A DNA stretch of 57,912 nucleotides from UBA2093 sp044340485 (GCA_044340485.1 JBIITN010000012.1:1-57912), one strand, 5' to 3'; positions 7,794 through 17,362 are shown, counted from the first letter of the stretch. Numbers and translations: made by a program. Notes: a model not told the origin generated them from the sequence alone.

Positions 7794-9147
7794 GACGGAC
7801 GCGGGTTCCTTCCTTTGTTGTTTCTACGACGTATCCGTCATCTTGTAATTGTTTGCGAATCGCATCTGCTGTCGCGAAATCTTTGGCCCTACGCGCAGTG
7901 TCTAGTTGTGCTGCAAGTTCTTGTACTTCACTATCCACTGAAGATGTATCTTCGAAAAATAAACCAAGTGCTGACGCAATGTCGATTGCAGTGCTACGAA
8001 GAATTGCACAGCGAGCTGCGTCTCCAGCGTCAAATGCAGAGTTTGCCGCGCGTACACACTCAAATATAACTGCCATTGCTGACGGCGTATCAAGATCGTT
8101 GTTCATCGCTTCACAGAAACGCGTCACTATGTCCTGATCAACAGATGCCTCACCGCATGTTGCGGTACGTGCATAAAAACCGTCAAGATTTGATAATGCT
8201 TTCACCGACGCATCGATGTTGTCTTGACCCACTCGCACAGGAGAGCGATAGTTGGTCTGCAACAACAACATGCGATATGCGCGTGGATCGTATTGATCAA
8301 GTAGATCTAAAAGATTGGTGACATTGCCCAAACTTTTCGACATCTTCTCACCTTCAGCATCTACGACAAATCCGTTGTGCATCCAGTGACGTGCAAACTC
8401 TTTCCCGAGAGCCACCGCTTGCGCTCGTTCATTCTCATGGTGAGGAAACCGCAAGTCAGCACCACCGCAATGCAGATCGAATCCTTCTCCCAATAACTCG
8501 AGGCTCATCACAACGCATTCGCTGTGCCACCCCGGGCGACCCTCGCCCCACGGCGACGACCACGATGGCTCACCGGGTTTACTGAATTTCCACAAAGCAA
8601 AATCCGCAGCATGCTTTTTATTTTCCGCTCCGAGTACTTCGCGTTCGCCAGCACCCGAGCGCATGTCGTCCAAGCTTTGATGCGCAAGCAATCCGTAATC
8701 GGGAACAGATTCCACCGACAAATACACGCCGTCATTGGTGACATATGCCGACCCTTTGTCAACAAGTTCGCCAATCATCAACACCATCTGCTCTACGTAT
8801 TCAGTGGCATGAGGGACCTCGCTCGGACGCAAGACTCCCAACTTCCCCATTGCGTCAAACCACACGCGCTCGCATTTGTTTGTGATGTCGTTCCAGGGAC
8901 GTTCTTCGCGATTGGCGCGATCAATGATCTTGTCGTCGATGTCAGTGATGTTTGACACCATGTTCACTGCTATGCCACTCCACTCGAGGTATCGACGCAA
9001 GATGTCATACACGAGGGTTGCCCGACCATGTCCCAAATGTGGCGGTCCGTACACGGTGGGTCCACAGAGGTAGATGCCAAGAGTCCCGGGGCGGCGCATC
9101 TCCAGCGGTTTTATCCGCTGTGTGGCCGTGTCGTAGAGGTTCAGCAC
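7786..9147 (-). CDS. cysS: Cysteinyl-tRNA synthetase
   Basis: 453 residues from the GTG at 9147. It charges tRNA-Cys with cysteine. The class I signature HIGH reads HLGH after CGPTVYGPP, the zinc-binding Cys/His residues follow in the catalytic domain (including HSECV and GGADLRFPHHENE), and KMSKS is KMSKSLGN. An alternative GTG at 9171 would add eight residues. It would leave only 2 bases to the divergent valS start and lacks support from homologues, which begin at the equivalent of the chosen codon. TAGGCT, 7 bases upstream, also favours 9147. Confidence 0.95.
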   Translation of the reverse strand: MLNLYDTATQRIKPLEMRRPGTLGIYLCGPTVYGPPHLGHGRATLVYDILRRYLEWSGIAVNMVSNITDIDDKIIDRANREERPWNDITNKCERVWFDAMGKLGVLRPSEVPHATEYVEQMVLMIGELVDKGSAYVTNDGVYLSVESVPDYGLLAHQSLDDMRSGAGEREVLGAENKKHAADFALWKFSKPGEPSWSSPWGEGRPGWHSECVVMSLELLGEGFDLHCGGADLRFPHHENERAQAVALGKEFARHWMHNGFVVDAEGEKMSKSLGNVTNLLDLLDQYDPRAYRMLLLQTNYRSPVRVGQDNIDASVKALSNLDGFYARTATCGEASVDQDIVTRFCEAMNNDLDTPSAMAVIFECVRAANSAFDAGDAARCAILRSTAIDIASALGLFFEDTSSVDSEVQELAAQLDTARRAKDFATADAIRKQLQDDGYVVETTKEGTRVRRG

Positions 9148-9154
9148 GGTCTGA

Positions 9155-9160
9155 AGCCTA
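9155..9160 (-). promoter_or_regulatory. -10 box TAGGCT of cysS
   Basis: Minus strand TAGGCT is 7 bases from the GTG at 9147. It shares two bases with the valS -10 box on the other strand. Confidence 0.45.
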
Positions 9161-9164
9161 CGAT
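9159..9164 (+). promoter_or_regulatory. -10 box TACGAT of valS
   Basis: TACGAT is 9 bases before the ATG at 9174 and overlaps the divergent cysS box, so the two promoters probably compete for polymerase. Confidence 0.45.
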
Positions 9165-9173
9165 TTATCACCT

Positions 9174-11741
9174 ATGTCTGCTGTCCCCAAGAAGCCAACT
9201 TTGGACAATGTTGAAAGCAAATGGATCCAAGTCTGGGACGATGAGAAGACGTATGCCTTCCGTCGCGACACCTCCCGCGCGAATGTCTTTGCAGTCGACA
9301 CGCCTCCTCCCACGGTCAGCGGTTCTTTGCACATGGGACACGTGTTTTCGTATACCCACACCGACACGGTGGCTCGTTTTCATCGCATGCGCGGCAAGAA
9401 CGTGTTCTATCCAATGGGTTGGGACGACAACGGACTCCCAACTGAACGCCGTGTCCAGAACTTCTTTGGCGTGTCATGTGATCCATCAGTGCCTTATCAA
9501 GCCAATTTCACGCCACCGTTTCGTGGTGACCCTCCAAAAGATCACAAAGCGATCCCCATCTCACGTCCTAATTTCATTGAATTGTGTGAAGAACTCACAA
9601 CTCAAGACGAGAAGATATTTGAGGATTTATTCCGTCGTCTCGGACTGTCAGTGGACTGGACACTGCTGTACACAACAATTGAAGAACGATCTCGACGCAT
9701 CAGCCAACGCGCATTCCTGCGAAACCTTGCGCGTGGAGAGGCGTACACACAAGAAGCACCGACATTATGGGATGTTGATTTTCGCACGGCAGTTGCTCAA
9801 GCTGAATTAGAAGATCGCGACCGTCCGGGCGCATATCACACGCTCGCATTTCATCGAACAGACGATCAGGGCGATGTTCTCATTGAAACAACACGCCCTG
9901 AATTGTTACCGGCATGTGTTGCACTCGTTGCCCATCCAGATGACGAACGCTACAAACCACTGTTTGGCTCTACTGTGACCACACCATTGTTTGAAGTCGA
10001 AGTCCAGATTCATCCTCATCCACTTGCCCAACCTGACAAAGGTTCAGGTATTGCGATGATCTGTACTTTTGGTGATCTCACAGACGTCATTTGGTGGCGC
10101 GAGCTGCAATTACCAACTCGCGCAATAGTCACTCGTGATGGACGACTTGCACAAGATGCACCTGAGGGCCTCTCTTCTAATAAAGGTTTACAGAACTATG
10201 CATCACTTGCAGGAAAATCTGTAAAACAAGCACAAACAGCAATCGTGGAAATGCTCAAAGCCTCAGGTGAAATGCATGGCGAACCAAAACCAATCACCCA
10301 CCCAGTCAAGTTTTATGAAAAAGGTGATCGACCACTAGAGATTGTGACTAGCAGACAGTGGTACATCCGCAATGGTGGTCGCGACGAACCCTTACGCAAC
10401 GATCTTCTCGCGCGCGGCAAACAACTGACGTGGCACCCCGATCACATGCATCACCGATATGACAACTGGGTTGAAGGATTAAATGGTGACTGGTTGATTA
10501 GCCGTCAACGTTGGTTCGGTGTTCCCGTTCCAATCTGGTACGCAGTCGACAGCAACGGCGACACGAACTACGACTCACCATTGATGCCTGATGAGTCGCA
10601 ACTGCCCGTTGACCCGAGCACCGATGTTCCACCGGGCTACACAAACGATCAGCGGGGACAATCTGGTGGTTTTGTTGGAGACCCCGATGTCATGGACACA
10701 TGGGCCACGTCATCTCTCACACCGCAAATTGCAGGCGGATGGGCTGAAGATAATTCACTCTTTGATCAGGTGTATCCATTTGATGTTCGGCCACAAGGAC
10801 ACGACATCATTCGCACATGGTTATTTTCTACTGTCGTGCGTTCACATTTTGAACACGGCGTTGCTCCTTGGACAAACGCCGCACTCTCTGGTTGGATTCT
10901 TGATCCCGACCGTAAAAAGATGTCAAAGTCAAAGGGCAACGTGGTCACCCCTATTGATTTATTTGAAACATACGGCAGTGATGCAGTGCGTTATTGGGCA
11001 GCATCTGCACGACCTGGCATCGACACCGCATTTAGCGAAGACCAGATGAAGGTTGGTCGAAAACTTGCTACGAAATTATTGAACGTCACAAAATTTGTGC
11101 TTGGTCTTGGTGAAGCTGATATGACAGTGACGCCAAGTGTCGACCTTGACAGCGCAATGCTTGCACGTCTTGCGGCTGTCGTTGATGAAACCACCCATGC
11201 GTTTGAACATTTTGACTACGCCCGGTCATTAGAACGCACTGAGTCATTTTTCTGGTGGTTCTGTGACGACTATGTCGAACTCGTAAAAGCTCGCGCGTAT
11301 GGCACTCACGGCGATGAACTTGCACAATCAGCACGTGTTGCACTTCGTCGGGCTCTCTCTACATTGCAACGACTATTTGCTCCCATCCTCCCGTTTGCCA
11401 CCGAAGAGGTCTGGCGGTGGTGGAACGAAGGGTCGGTTCATGCCGCATCGTGGCCAACACGCGTTGAACTCACCAATGGGATCAACTCCCTTGATGACAC
11501 CGTGATCACCGCCATTGGCGACACATTGGCGCTCATCAGGCGAGCAAAGACCGAGGCAAAAGTGTCTCAGCGCGCCATCGTCACCCATGCAACAGTCACC
11601 GCCACACCCGAACAGATCGAGATCATTCGTCGAGGCTTCGGAGACATCGTCGATGCTGGGTCGGTGCAAAACGTGAAATTTGTGGAAGGTGACGACGGAA
11701 CAGTCGCCGTCGACGTCACGCTCGAGGCCGCATCATCTTGA
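9174..11741 (+). CDS. valS: Valyl-tRNA synthetase
   Basis: 855 residues. It charges tRNA-Val. The class I motif HIGH is HMGH (in SGSLHMGHVFSYTHTD), followed by the typical GWDDNGLPTE. A CP1 editing domain follows with ETTRPELLPACVALVAHPDD, then DVMDTWATSSLTPQ and the KMSKSKGN loop. The anticodon-binding helices close the protein. The start MSAVPKKP is preferred over longer in-frame options, which would run through the 5' end of cysS on the other strand. Confidence 0.96.
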   Translation: MSAVPKKPTLDNVESKWIQVWDDEKTYAFRRDTSRANVFAVDTPPPTVSGSLHMGHVFSYTHTDTVARFHRMRGKNVFYPMGWDDNGLPTERRVQNFFGVSCDPSVPYQANFTPPFRGDPPKDHKAIPISRPNFIELCEELTTQDEKIFEDLFRRLGLSVDWTLLYTTIEERSRRISQRAFLRNLARGEAYTQEAPTLWDVDFRTAVAQAELEDRDRPGAYHTLAFHRTDDQGDVLIETTRPELLPACVALVAHPDDERYKPLFGSTVTTPLFEVEVQIHPHPLAQPDKGSGIAMICTFGDLTDVIWWRELQLPTRAIVTRDGRLAQDAPEGLSSNKGLQNYASLAGKSVKQAQTAIVEMLKASGEMHGEPKPITHPVKFYEKGDRPLEIVTSRQWYIRNGGRDEPLRNDLLARGKQLTWHPDHMHHRYDNWVEGLNGDWLISRQRWFGVPVPIWYAVDSNGDTNYDSPLMPDESQLPVDPSTDVPPGYTNDQRGQSGGFVGDPDVMDTWATSSLTPQIAGGWAEDNSLFDQVYPFDVRPQGHDIIRTWLFSTVVRSHFEHGVAPWTNAALSGWILDPDRKKMSKSKGNVVTPIDLFETYGSDAVRYWAASARPGIDTAFSEDQMKVGRKLATKLLNVTKFVLGLGEADMTVTPSVDLDSAMLARLAAVVDETTHAFEHFDYARSLERTESFFWWFCDDYVELVKARAYGTHGDELAQSARVALRRALSTLQRLFAPILPFATEEVWRWWNEGSVHAASWPTRVELTNGINSLDDTVITAIGDTLALIRRAKTEAKVSQRAIVTHATVTATPEQIEIIRRGFGDIVDAGSVQNVKFVEGDDGTVAVDVTLEAASS

Positions 11742-11755
11742 GCCTCGCGCGCCAC

Positions 11756-11761
11756 TACGGT
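11756..11761 (+). promoter_or_regulatory. -10 box TACGGT of the LCP gene
   Basis: TACGGT sits 9 bases before the ATG at 11771; AGAGG between the two could act as a weak ribosome site. Confidence 0.4.
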
Positions 11762-11770
11762 TAAGAGGCC

Positions 11771-13102
11771 ATGACCGATTCAATGCCGCCTGCTCCAGAC
11801 GACATCCCAGCGCCGCCAAAAAGCGTGAAACCACGACGCAAGTTTCGGTGGAAGGCGCTGTTTGCCTTCAACATCGCGTTGTCGATTGTCGCTGTTGCTG
11901 CCGGCTCTGCATTGTTTTACGCGAACTACCGCCTATCAAATCGGCAAGTGGTCACAATTGATGAAGTTGAAGCGCGCTCTGATGATCTCAATCTTCCTGT
12001 TGGAGATCTCACAGCAAAGAACTACCTCGTAACGGGATCCGACAACGCATCATGCATCGACCCAGAATCACCGTATGCCGGTTCCATCGGCGATCGTTCT
12101 GCTGGTGGTGAGCGAAGCGACACCATCATGGTGATTCGTGTCAATCCACTCGATGGACAAGCAGCAATACTTTCCTTCCCTCGTGACTTATGGGTCACGT
12201 TGGCTGACTCAACACGCAAGAACCGCATCAACGTTGCATTTGATCGCAAAAATCCCAATCGACTTATCCGCACTATCAAACAGAACTTCGATATCCCCAT
12301 CGATCACTACGTCAACATCGATTTCTGTGCGTTTACTGAAATCGTTGATGCACTTGGTGGGGTTCGAGTCCCCTTTGAGTACAGAGCGCGCGACTTTAGT
12401 TCTGGATTTCGTGTGAATCGCACTGGTTGTTTTGAATTCAGCGGAGACCACGCGCTTGCTTATGTTCGTTCACGTCACTATCGCTATTTCGATCCTGTCG
12501 AGAACAAATGGATTTCTGAGGGCATCGGAGACTGGGCGCGCATTTCACGCCAACAGGATTTCATCAAGCGTATGGTGAAACGAGCCAACGAAAAGGCCGC
12601 CTCAAGCCCACGTGCGGTTGCCGGCATTCTTAACTCTGCGCTGAAAAATGTCATCACCGATGACCGTTTATCTCCGCTTATGTTGTTGCAACTCGGAGAA
12701 GCAATGCGTGACTACGACAGTTCCACAATGGGTTCCTACACCGTGCAGGGTCAAGGAGTTGTGTTGTATGAAGGCACAGAAGACCAGAAATCAGTGATCA
12801 TGCCCGTAACTGAGAGCAAGAAAATGCAAGACGTCCTCTCAATTTTCCAGGGCAAAGCCACCATGGCAGCGGCTCCATCATCTGATGAGTCAACGCCTGA
12901 ACAGCAACAAGACGTGATCGCAACCGCCACCACCCTCGCGGCAGTCGCGACGACAATCGCGCCAAAAAGTACGACAACGGTTCCATCGAATACTCCGCGC
13001 ACAACGACTCCACCTACGACCACAACGTCAACAACCATCGTTGTGAACGTCGAAAATTACAGCCGAGGCATCACGCCTCCATCTGACCCCAGTTGTTATT
13101 AA
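11771..13102 (+). CDS. LytR-CpsA-Psr (LCP) family cell-wall ligase
   Basis: 443 residues: a basic cytoplasmic N-terminus, one membrane helix (about 29-50), then an extracellular LCP domain (about 110-275). The family arginine and aspartate positions are visible in GGERSDTIMVIRV, SFPRDLWV and the later VRSRHYRY. LCP proteins transfer polyprenyl-linked glycans such as arabinogalactan or teichoic polymers to peptidoglycan. The C-terminal 60 residues are Thr/Pro-rich and probably span the wall. It is convergent with the VWA gene, 7 bases away. Confidence 0.92.
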   Translation: MTDSMPPAPDDIPAPPKSVKPRRKFRWKALFAFNIALSIVAVAAGSALFYANYRLSNRQVVTIDEVEARSDDLNLPVGDLTAKNYLVTGSDNASCIDPESPYAGSIGDRSAGGERSDTIMVIRVNPLDGQAAILSFPRDLWVTLADSTRKNRINVAFDRKNPNRLIRTIKQNFDIPIDHYVNIDFCAFTEIVDALGGVRVPFEYRARDFSSGFRVNRTGCFEFSGDHALAYVRSRHYRYFDPVENKWISEGIGDWARISRQQDFIKRMVKRANEKAASSPRAVAGILNSALKNVITDDRLSPLMLLQLGEAMRDYDSSTMGSYTVQGQGVVLYEGTEDQKSVIMPVTESKKMQDVLSIFQGKATMAAAPSSDESTPEQQQDVIATATTLAAVATTIAPKSTTTVPSNTPRTTTPPTTTTSTTIVVNVENYSRGITPPSDPSCY

Positions 13103-13109
13103 TTACCTG

Positions 13110-14000
13110 TTAGTCGTCTAGTGCGGCACGAATCGCATCAGGCACTTCGCTTGGTCCTTCAATAAGCACCAATCGCGCACCGGTTTGGGCTGCAAAAATC
13201 TGCGCTTCGTCGTGATCTTCTCGCGGAGCGATGATCACTAATTCATCAATGCCTCGCGCCGCGGCTACTGCATCACCGTCAACTGTTGCACGACAGTCAG
13301 ACAACAACACCGCAACTTTGCGACCGGCGGTTGAGCGACGCAACTGTTGCTCAGCAACCATCAATGACCCGGCAAGGTCTGTTGTGCCATGTCCGCGCAG
13401 TGTCAATACGTCGTTGACGACGTTCTCGGGAGCCTTCAACACATCTTGAGACTTCACAACAATCACTTCACTGCTGAATGCAAGAACGCTGTAATCCTTC
13501 GGATTGCGATTTGCGACAGCCGCAGCAGCAACAGCCGACGTTGCAAGTGGCTTTCCGCCCATCGAACCACTTCGGTCAACGAGCAGACATAAAGCAGTTC
13601 CTGGTTTTGTCCATCCACGAACTTTCAAGCCAGATGTATCGGTAGAACGCTTTGCGCGAATTTCGTTTAACGCATCAAGGCTTGCATCAATGTCGAGGTC
13701 GCCACCTTCTGGGGTATACGGCATCTCTTTCATTTTCCCGATACCGCGTGAGCGACGTGAACCGCGATTGGAAATGTCAATCATCAATCGACCCGCCAAC
13801 CGACGAGCGAGTTCGCGCAACTTAGGGTCAGTTGCCCCTGTTAAGTCCGCGAGCATGCCGAGCAACTCATCAGGATCGTTTTTCATCATCTCGTCAACGG
13901 CTGCTTCGTCTAACTCCCCCACTTCAGGAGAGATGTTTTCGAAGTTTTCGTTACGGGATAACTCGCGACGAGACGTGCTCTTTTTGCTCGCCTCCGACAC
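13110..14000 (-). CDS. VWA-domain protein (ChlD/CoxE-like partner of MoxR)
   Basis: 296 residues from GTG; the frame continues upstream without a clear better start. The C-terminal half is a von Willebrand A domain with an intact MIDAS: D142-x-S144-x-S146 in DRSGSMGG, and the threonine in GHGTTD. The N-terminal half is acidic then basic and lacks an ATPase domain, so this is a D-subunit-like protein without the AAA part. It lies 29 bases after the MoxR ATPase gene. Such AAA+/VWA pairs act as metal- or cofactor-insertion machines in several systems. Here the pair follows a mycofactocin-type dehydrogenase. Confidence 0.85.
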   Translation of the reverse strand: MSEASKKSTSRRELSRNENFENISPEVGELDEAAVDEMMKNDPDELLGMLADLTGATDPKLRELARRLAGRLMIDISNRGSRRSRGIGKMKEMPYTPEGGDLDIDASLDALNEIRAKRSTDTSGLKVRGWTKPGTALCLLVDRSGSMGGKPLATSAVAAAAVANRNPKDYSVLAFSSEVIVVKSQDVLKAPENVVNDVLTLRGHGTTDLAGSLMVAEQQLRRSTAGRKVAVLLSDCRATVDGDAVAAARGIDELVIIAPREDHDEAQIFAAQTGARLVLIEGPSEVPDAIRAALDD

Positions 14001-14029
14001 TGCTTGTTCGGCGGCTTCGCCCTCTTTAG

Positions 14030-14959
14030 TTAGTGGGAGTTGCTGCCCCTGGTCGGGGCGCCAGCTTTTCCCTCGCCAGAGTGCTCACTTTCCACACGTC
14101 CAAAAACGTCTTGCCAAATCTCGGTGACGATTTCTTCCGGTGAGCGCACACTCCCTTCGCGAACTCGCACACGACCGCTCAACGCAACAAGTGCCGCATC
14201 AAGTGAAACGCTCGGGAAATGAACAGGAGCTTCGCGAATTGGAGACAACTTCGCAGCAACACGTGCAAAGTCGATCGCACCACGAACTGATGAACCAACT
14301 CGCAGATCTGGATGACTGCGAGTACGACGAACTACATCAACAACTTGCCCGATCCACTTTGGATCAAGGTTCAGATCCTTCAAGTTGGCAATAACGATGT
14401 CTGTCTCTTCCGCAGCGTCTTGATAACCCATCGATATGCGGCACACGCGGTCGTACACGGCACCTGAGATGCGCGCAGTCCCAACGGCGTCGAATGGGTT
14501 CATCGCAGCGACCAAACGGAAGCCAGGCGATGCGACAACTCGACCAAGACGTGGCACGTTGATCTCGCCCTCAGACATCACCGTGATGAGCACATTCAAC
14601 GTCTCTTCCGGAATGCGGTTGATCTCTTCCACGTACAGCAGCGATCCATCACGAAGTGCGCTCACAAGCGGACCATCGACGAAGACGTCGGGGTCGTACC
14701 CTTCGTTTAAGACGCGTGCTGGGTCGAAGTGACCAACAAGACGAGCTGGCGTGAGCTCGGCATTGCCTTCGACGAATTCGAAGCCAATGCCAAGGCCCTG
14801 CGCAACCGCGCGTAACAATGTTGATTTGCCAGTTCCGGGCGGGCCTTCTAAAAGAACGTGGCGATCCGCTGCGAGCGCAGCGAGCACCAGTTCAATTTCC
14901 CGCCGTCTACCGACGACATCGTTTGCAAGTGTTTTGAGTAAGTTCGTTTGCTCAGTCAT
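14030..14959 (-). CDS. MoxR-family AAA+ ATPase
   Basis: 309 residues from the ATG at 14959, which overlaps the end of the alcohol dehydrogenase gene by 8 bases; a start ten codons earlier is less likely. Walker A is GPPGTGKS (39-46), Walker B LLYVEEINR (about 107-115), and sensor and arginine residues follow in the MoxR pattern (AAMNPFDAVG, then the small helical lid). MoxR ATPases with VWA partners mature enzyme complexes, the namesake being methanol dehydrogenase. The tight overlap suggests the client here is the upstream zinc dehydrogenase. Confidence 0.92.
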   Translation of the reverse strand: MTEQTNLLKTLANDVVGRRREIELVLAALAADRHVLLEGPPGTGKSTLLRAVAQGLGIGFEFVEGNAELTPARLVGHFDPARVLNEGYDPDVFVDGPLVSALRDGSLLYVEEINRIPEETLNVLITVMSEGEINVPRLGRVVASPGFRLVAAMNPFDAVGTARISGAVYDRVCRISMGYQDAAEETDIVIANLKDLNLDPKWIGQVVDVVRRTRSHPDLRVGSSVRGAIDFARVAAKLSPIREAPVHFPSVSLDAALVALSGRVRVREGSVRSPEEIVTEIWQDVFGRVESEHSGEGKAGAPTRGSNSH

Positions 14960-16100
14960 TAATGATGACACCGCGAATATTTTCGCCATCGCGCATAGCG
15001 CGATATCCCTCGTTGATATCTTCCAATTTGTACCGTTTGGTAATCAGTTCATCTAACTTCAACTGACCCTCTCGATACAAATTCAAGAGACGAGGAATGT
15101 CGGCGCGCGGGTTGAGGCTGCCAAAAATGGAACCCTTGATCTCCTTGTTCCACATGGAAAGCTCGAACAGATTGAGCTTGACGTCATCATCTTGGATACT
15201 GCCCATTCCGGTGACCACACAAGTTCCACCCTTGCCGGTGAGAGCCATTGCCTGGGCAATGAGATCGCCCGACATACGCCCTGGTGTGAGAACGACACGC
15301 TCGGCCATTTGTCCGTACGTGAGGTCGGTGATCGCGGGCAACGCTTCTTCCATCGATTTGAAAGTGTGTGTCGCACCAAACTCCATGGCCTTTTCGCGCT
15401 TGAACTCTTGCAAGTCAATTGCAATGACGTGCTTCGCCCCAGCCATTTTCGCACCTTGTACGGCATTCATTCCGACGCCACCAGTTCCCACAACGATGAC
15501 AGTGTCGCCAGCTTGTGTACCTGCGCGCTCAACAGCTGAACCCCAGCCCGTAGCAACACCGCATGACACGAGCGCTACAGCCTCGAGCGGAAGATCCTTT
15601 TCTACTTTGATGATGGAGTTTTCTGCCACACATGTGTGCGTAGCGAATGTTCCCAACTTTGCAAGCAATGACACGGGAGTGTCTCCCACAAAGTGGCGGT
15701 GCGTTCCGTCGGTGATCATTCCACCGCCCAGTGTTCCCGAGCCGTTGTCGCACAGGTTCTGACGACCAGTGGAACAGTACCGACAACGTCCACACGATGG
15801 AACGAAACTTGCCGACACGTGATCTCCTGGCTTCACCGTTGTAACTCCAGCTCCGACTTCCATCACAATTCCGGCACCTTCATGGCCACCCTGAATTGGG
15901 AAGAAGTTGTCAATACCCATTGCTTCCCAATTCTCTTTTGCTGGAACTAGGTCACCAGTGACCAAGTGCTCGTCGCTGTGGCACATACCGGCCACTTTCC
16001 AGTTAACGAGAACCTCGTGCGCCTTTGGCGACTGCACTTCGAGATCAACGATTTCCCAAGGCTGATCTGTTCCCCAAAGAATTGCTGACTTTGCTTTCAT
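14952..16100 (-). CDS. NDMA-type, mycofactocin-associated alcohol dehydrogenase 1
   Basis: 382 residues. It is a zinc-dependent medium-chain dehydrogenase of the Rxyl_3153-like, NDMA-dependent group, whose members occur with mycofactocin genes and hold a non-exchangeable nicotinamide. The catalytic zinc motif is GMCHSDEH (C40) with GGHEGAG. The structural zinc cysteines lie in CGRCRYCSTGRQNLC and the dinucleotide motif in VVGTGGVGMNAVQ. It carries about 7 extra residues before GGHEG compared with its neighbour. The start is preceded by AGGGGGTACACC, a strong ribosome site. The MoxR and VWA genes follow in the same transcript. Confidence 0.92.
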   Translation of the reverse strand: MKAKSAILWGTDQPWEIVDLEVQSPKAHEVLVNWKVAGMCHSDEHLVTGDLVPAKENWEAMGIDNFFPIQGGHEGAGIVMEVGAGVTTVKPGDHVSASFVPSCGRCRYCSTGRQNLCDNGSGTLGGGMITDGTHRHFVGDTPVSLLAKLGTFATHTCVAENSIIKVEKDLPLEAVALVSCGVATGWGSAVERAGTQAGDTVIVVGTGGVGMNAVQGAKMAGAKHVIAIDLQEFKREKAMEFGATHTFKSMEEALPAITDLTYGQMAERVVLTPGRMSGDLIAQAMALTGKGGTCVVTGMGSIQDDDVKLNLFELSMWNKEIKGSIFGSLNPRADIPRLLNLYREGQLKLDELITKRYKLEDINEGYRAMRDGENIRGVIIND

Positions 16101-16172
16101 GGTGTACCCCCTAAATAGTTCACCTGCGTACCCCCATACGCATGTGCCATGTTATGTGGCAACCCTATATGC

Positions 16173-16208
16173 AAACAAACCGCCGCGATTTCTCGCGACG
16201 GTTCGTTT
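16173..16208 (-). terminator. Hairpin terminator after dehydrogenase 2
   Basis: As minus-strand RNA this forms a 16-pair stem with two G-U wobbles and a GAAA tetraloop, followed by TGTTTGCATAT. On the plus strand the wobbles become mismatches, so it is built for the minus strand. It starts 38 bases past the stop of the dehydrogenase at 16247, and separates that gene from dehydrogenase 1. Confidence 0.7.
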
Positions 16209-16246
16209 GGTTCGTACTAGACGGTAACTAATGGGTTATCGAAGTT

Positions 16247-17362
16247 TTAGTGCTCGTACACCATGACACCACGGATGTTGGTGCCTTCGCGCATTGCGTC
16301 GTAGCCGTCGTTGATGCCCTCAAGGTTGTAGGTCTTGGTCACGAGGTTGTCGAGGTCCAAGAGGCCTTCACGGTAGAGGTTAAGAAGCTTTGGAATATCC
16401 GCACGTGGGTTACCTGAACCAAACAGTGAACCCACAACCTGCTTCTCCATGAGAGTGAGGTCAAAGAAGTTCATCTGTGCGTTCATTTCTTCTGCAGGGT
16501 GAATGTTGGTTACCACTACACGTCCGCGCTTTGCGGCCAATGCAAGTGCCTCGTTCATCACCATTGCGTTTCCAACACCCATGGTCATGATGACTTTGTT
16601 TGCCATACGACCCCATGTGATGTCCTGCAACATCTCGACTGCGTCGGTCATCGACTTTGCGGTATGAGTCGCGCCGAACTCCATAGCCTTTTCACGCTTG
16701 AACTCGAGTGGATCAATAGCAACAACGTGCTTCGCGCCAGCGAGCTTTGCACCCTGCACTGCATTTGCGCCGATACCACCGATACCAACAACAACCACTG
16801 TGTCGCCGGCTTGTACGTCTGCTGCATACACAGCTGAACCCCAACCAGTGACAACACCACAGCCGAGCAAGCATGCACGGTCAAGTGGAATGTCTTTTTC
16901 GATCTTGATACATGATGCTTCGTGCACCACAGTGTGGTGAGCGAATGTTCCGAGCAAGCACATAAGACCAAGGTCTTTACCTTGTGCATGGTGACGTGCA
17001 GTGCCGTCACTGATCTGACGACCCAACGCCAACTTGTCACCGTAGTCACACAAGTTCTGATGGCCTGTTGAACAGCTTGGACAACGACCACAAGATGGGA
17101 TGAATCCGAATACAACGTGGTCGCCTGGTTGCAACCATGTGACACCAGGGCCAACTTCCTCGACGACGCCGGCACCTTCGTGTCCGCCGATCAACGGAAG
17201 TTCAAATGGCAGGTCGCCTGTCCACAAGTGTTCGTCACTGTGGCACATACCCGATGCTGCGATCTTGACGAGAACTTCGCCCTCTTTCGGTGCATCAAGT
17301 TCGATTTCTTCAACTGACCACGGCTTCTGGACTTCCCAGAGAACGGCTGCTTTGGTCTTCAC
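16247..17362 (-). CDS. NDMA-type, mycofactocin-associated alcohol dehydrogenase 2
   Basis: 371 residues from the GTG at 17362; an ATG four codons earlier is the other option. The GTG is favoured because its leader GGGGGTATCC aligns with GGGGGTACACC before dehydrogenase 1, and the N-termini then align (MKTKAAVLW against MKAKSAILW). Catalytic zinc ligands are C40 in GMCHSDEH and the His in GGHEGAG. Structural cysteines are in CGRCPSCSTGHQNLC and the NAD site in VVGIGGIGANAVQ. It is a close paralogue of dehydrogenase 1, probably from tandem duplication, and is transcribed divergently from mftA. Confidence 0.92.
   Translation of the reverse strand: MKTKAAVLWEVQKPWSVEEIELDAPKEGEVLVKIAASGMCHSDEHLWTGDLPFELPLIGGHEGAGVVEEVGPGVTWLQPGDHVVFGFIPSCGRCPSCSTGHQNLCDYGDKLALGRQISDGTARHHAQGKDLGLMCLLGTFAHHTVVHEASCIKIEKDIPLDRACLLGCGVVTGWGSAVYAADVQAGDTVVVVGIGGIGANAVQGAKLAGAKHVVAIDPLEFKREKAMEFGATHTAKSMTDAVEMLQDITWGRMANKVIMTMGVGNAMVMNEALALAAKRGRVVVTNIHPAEEMNAQMNFFDLTLMEKQVVGSLFGSGNPRADIPKLLNLYREGLLDLDNLVTKTYNLEGINDGYDAMREGTNIRGVMVYEH

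Noticed and set aside
13504..14127. 207-residue frame opposite the VWA gene
   Set aside because: Antisense to a clear MIDAS-containing gene; low-complexity Ser/Ala composition.
15097..15762. 221-residue frame opposite alcohol dehydrogenase 1
   Set aside because: Antisense to a strongly conserved gene and without domain features.
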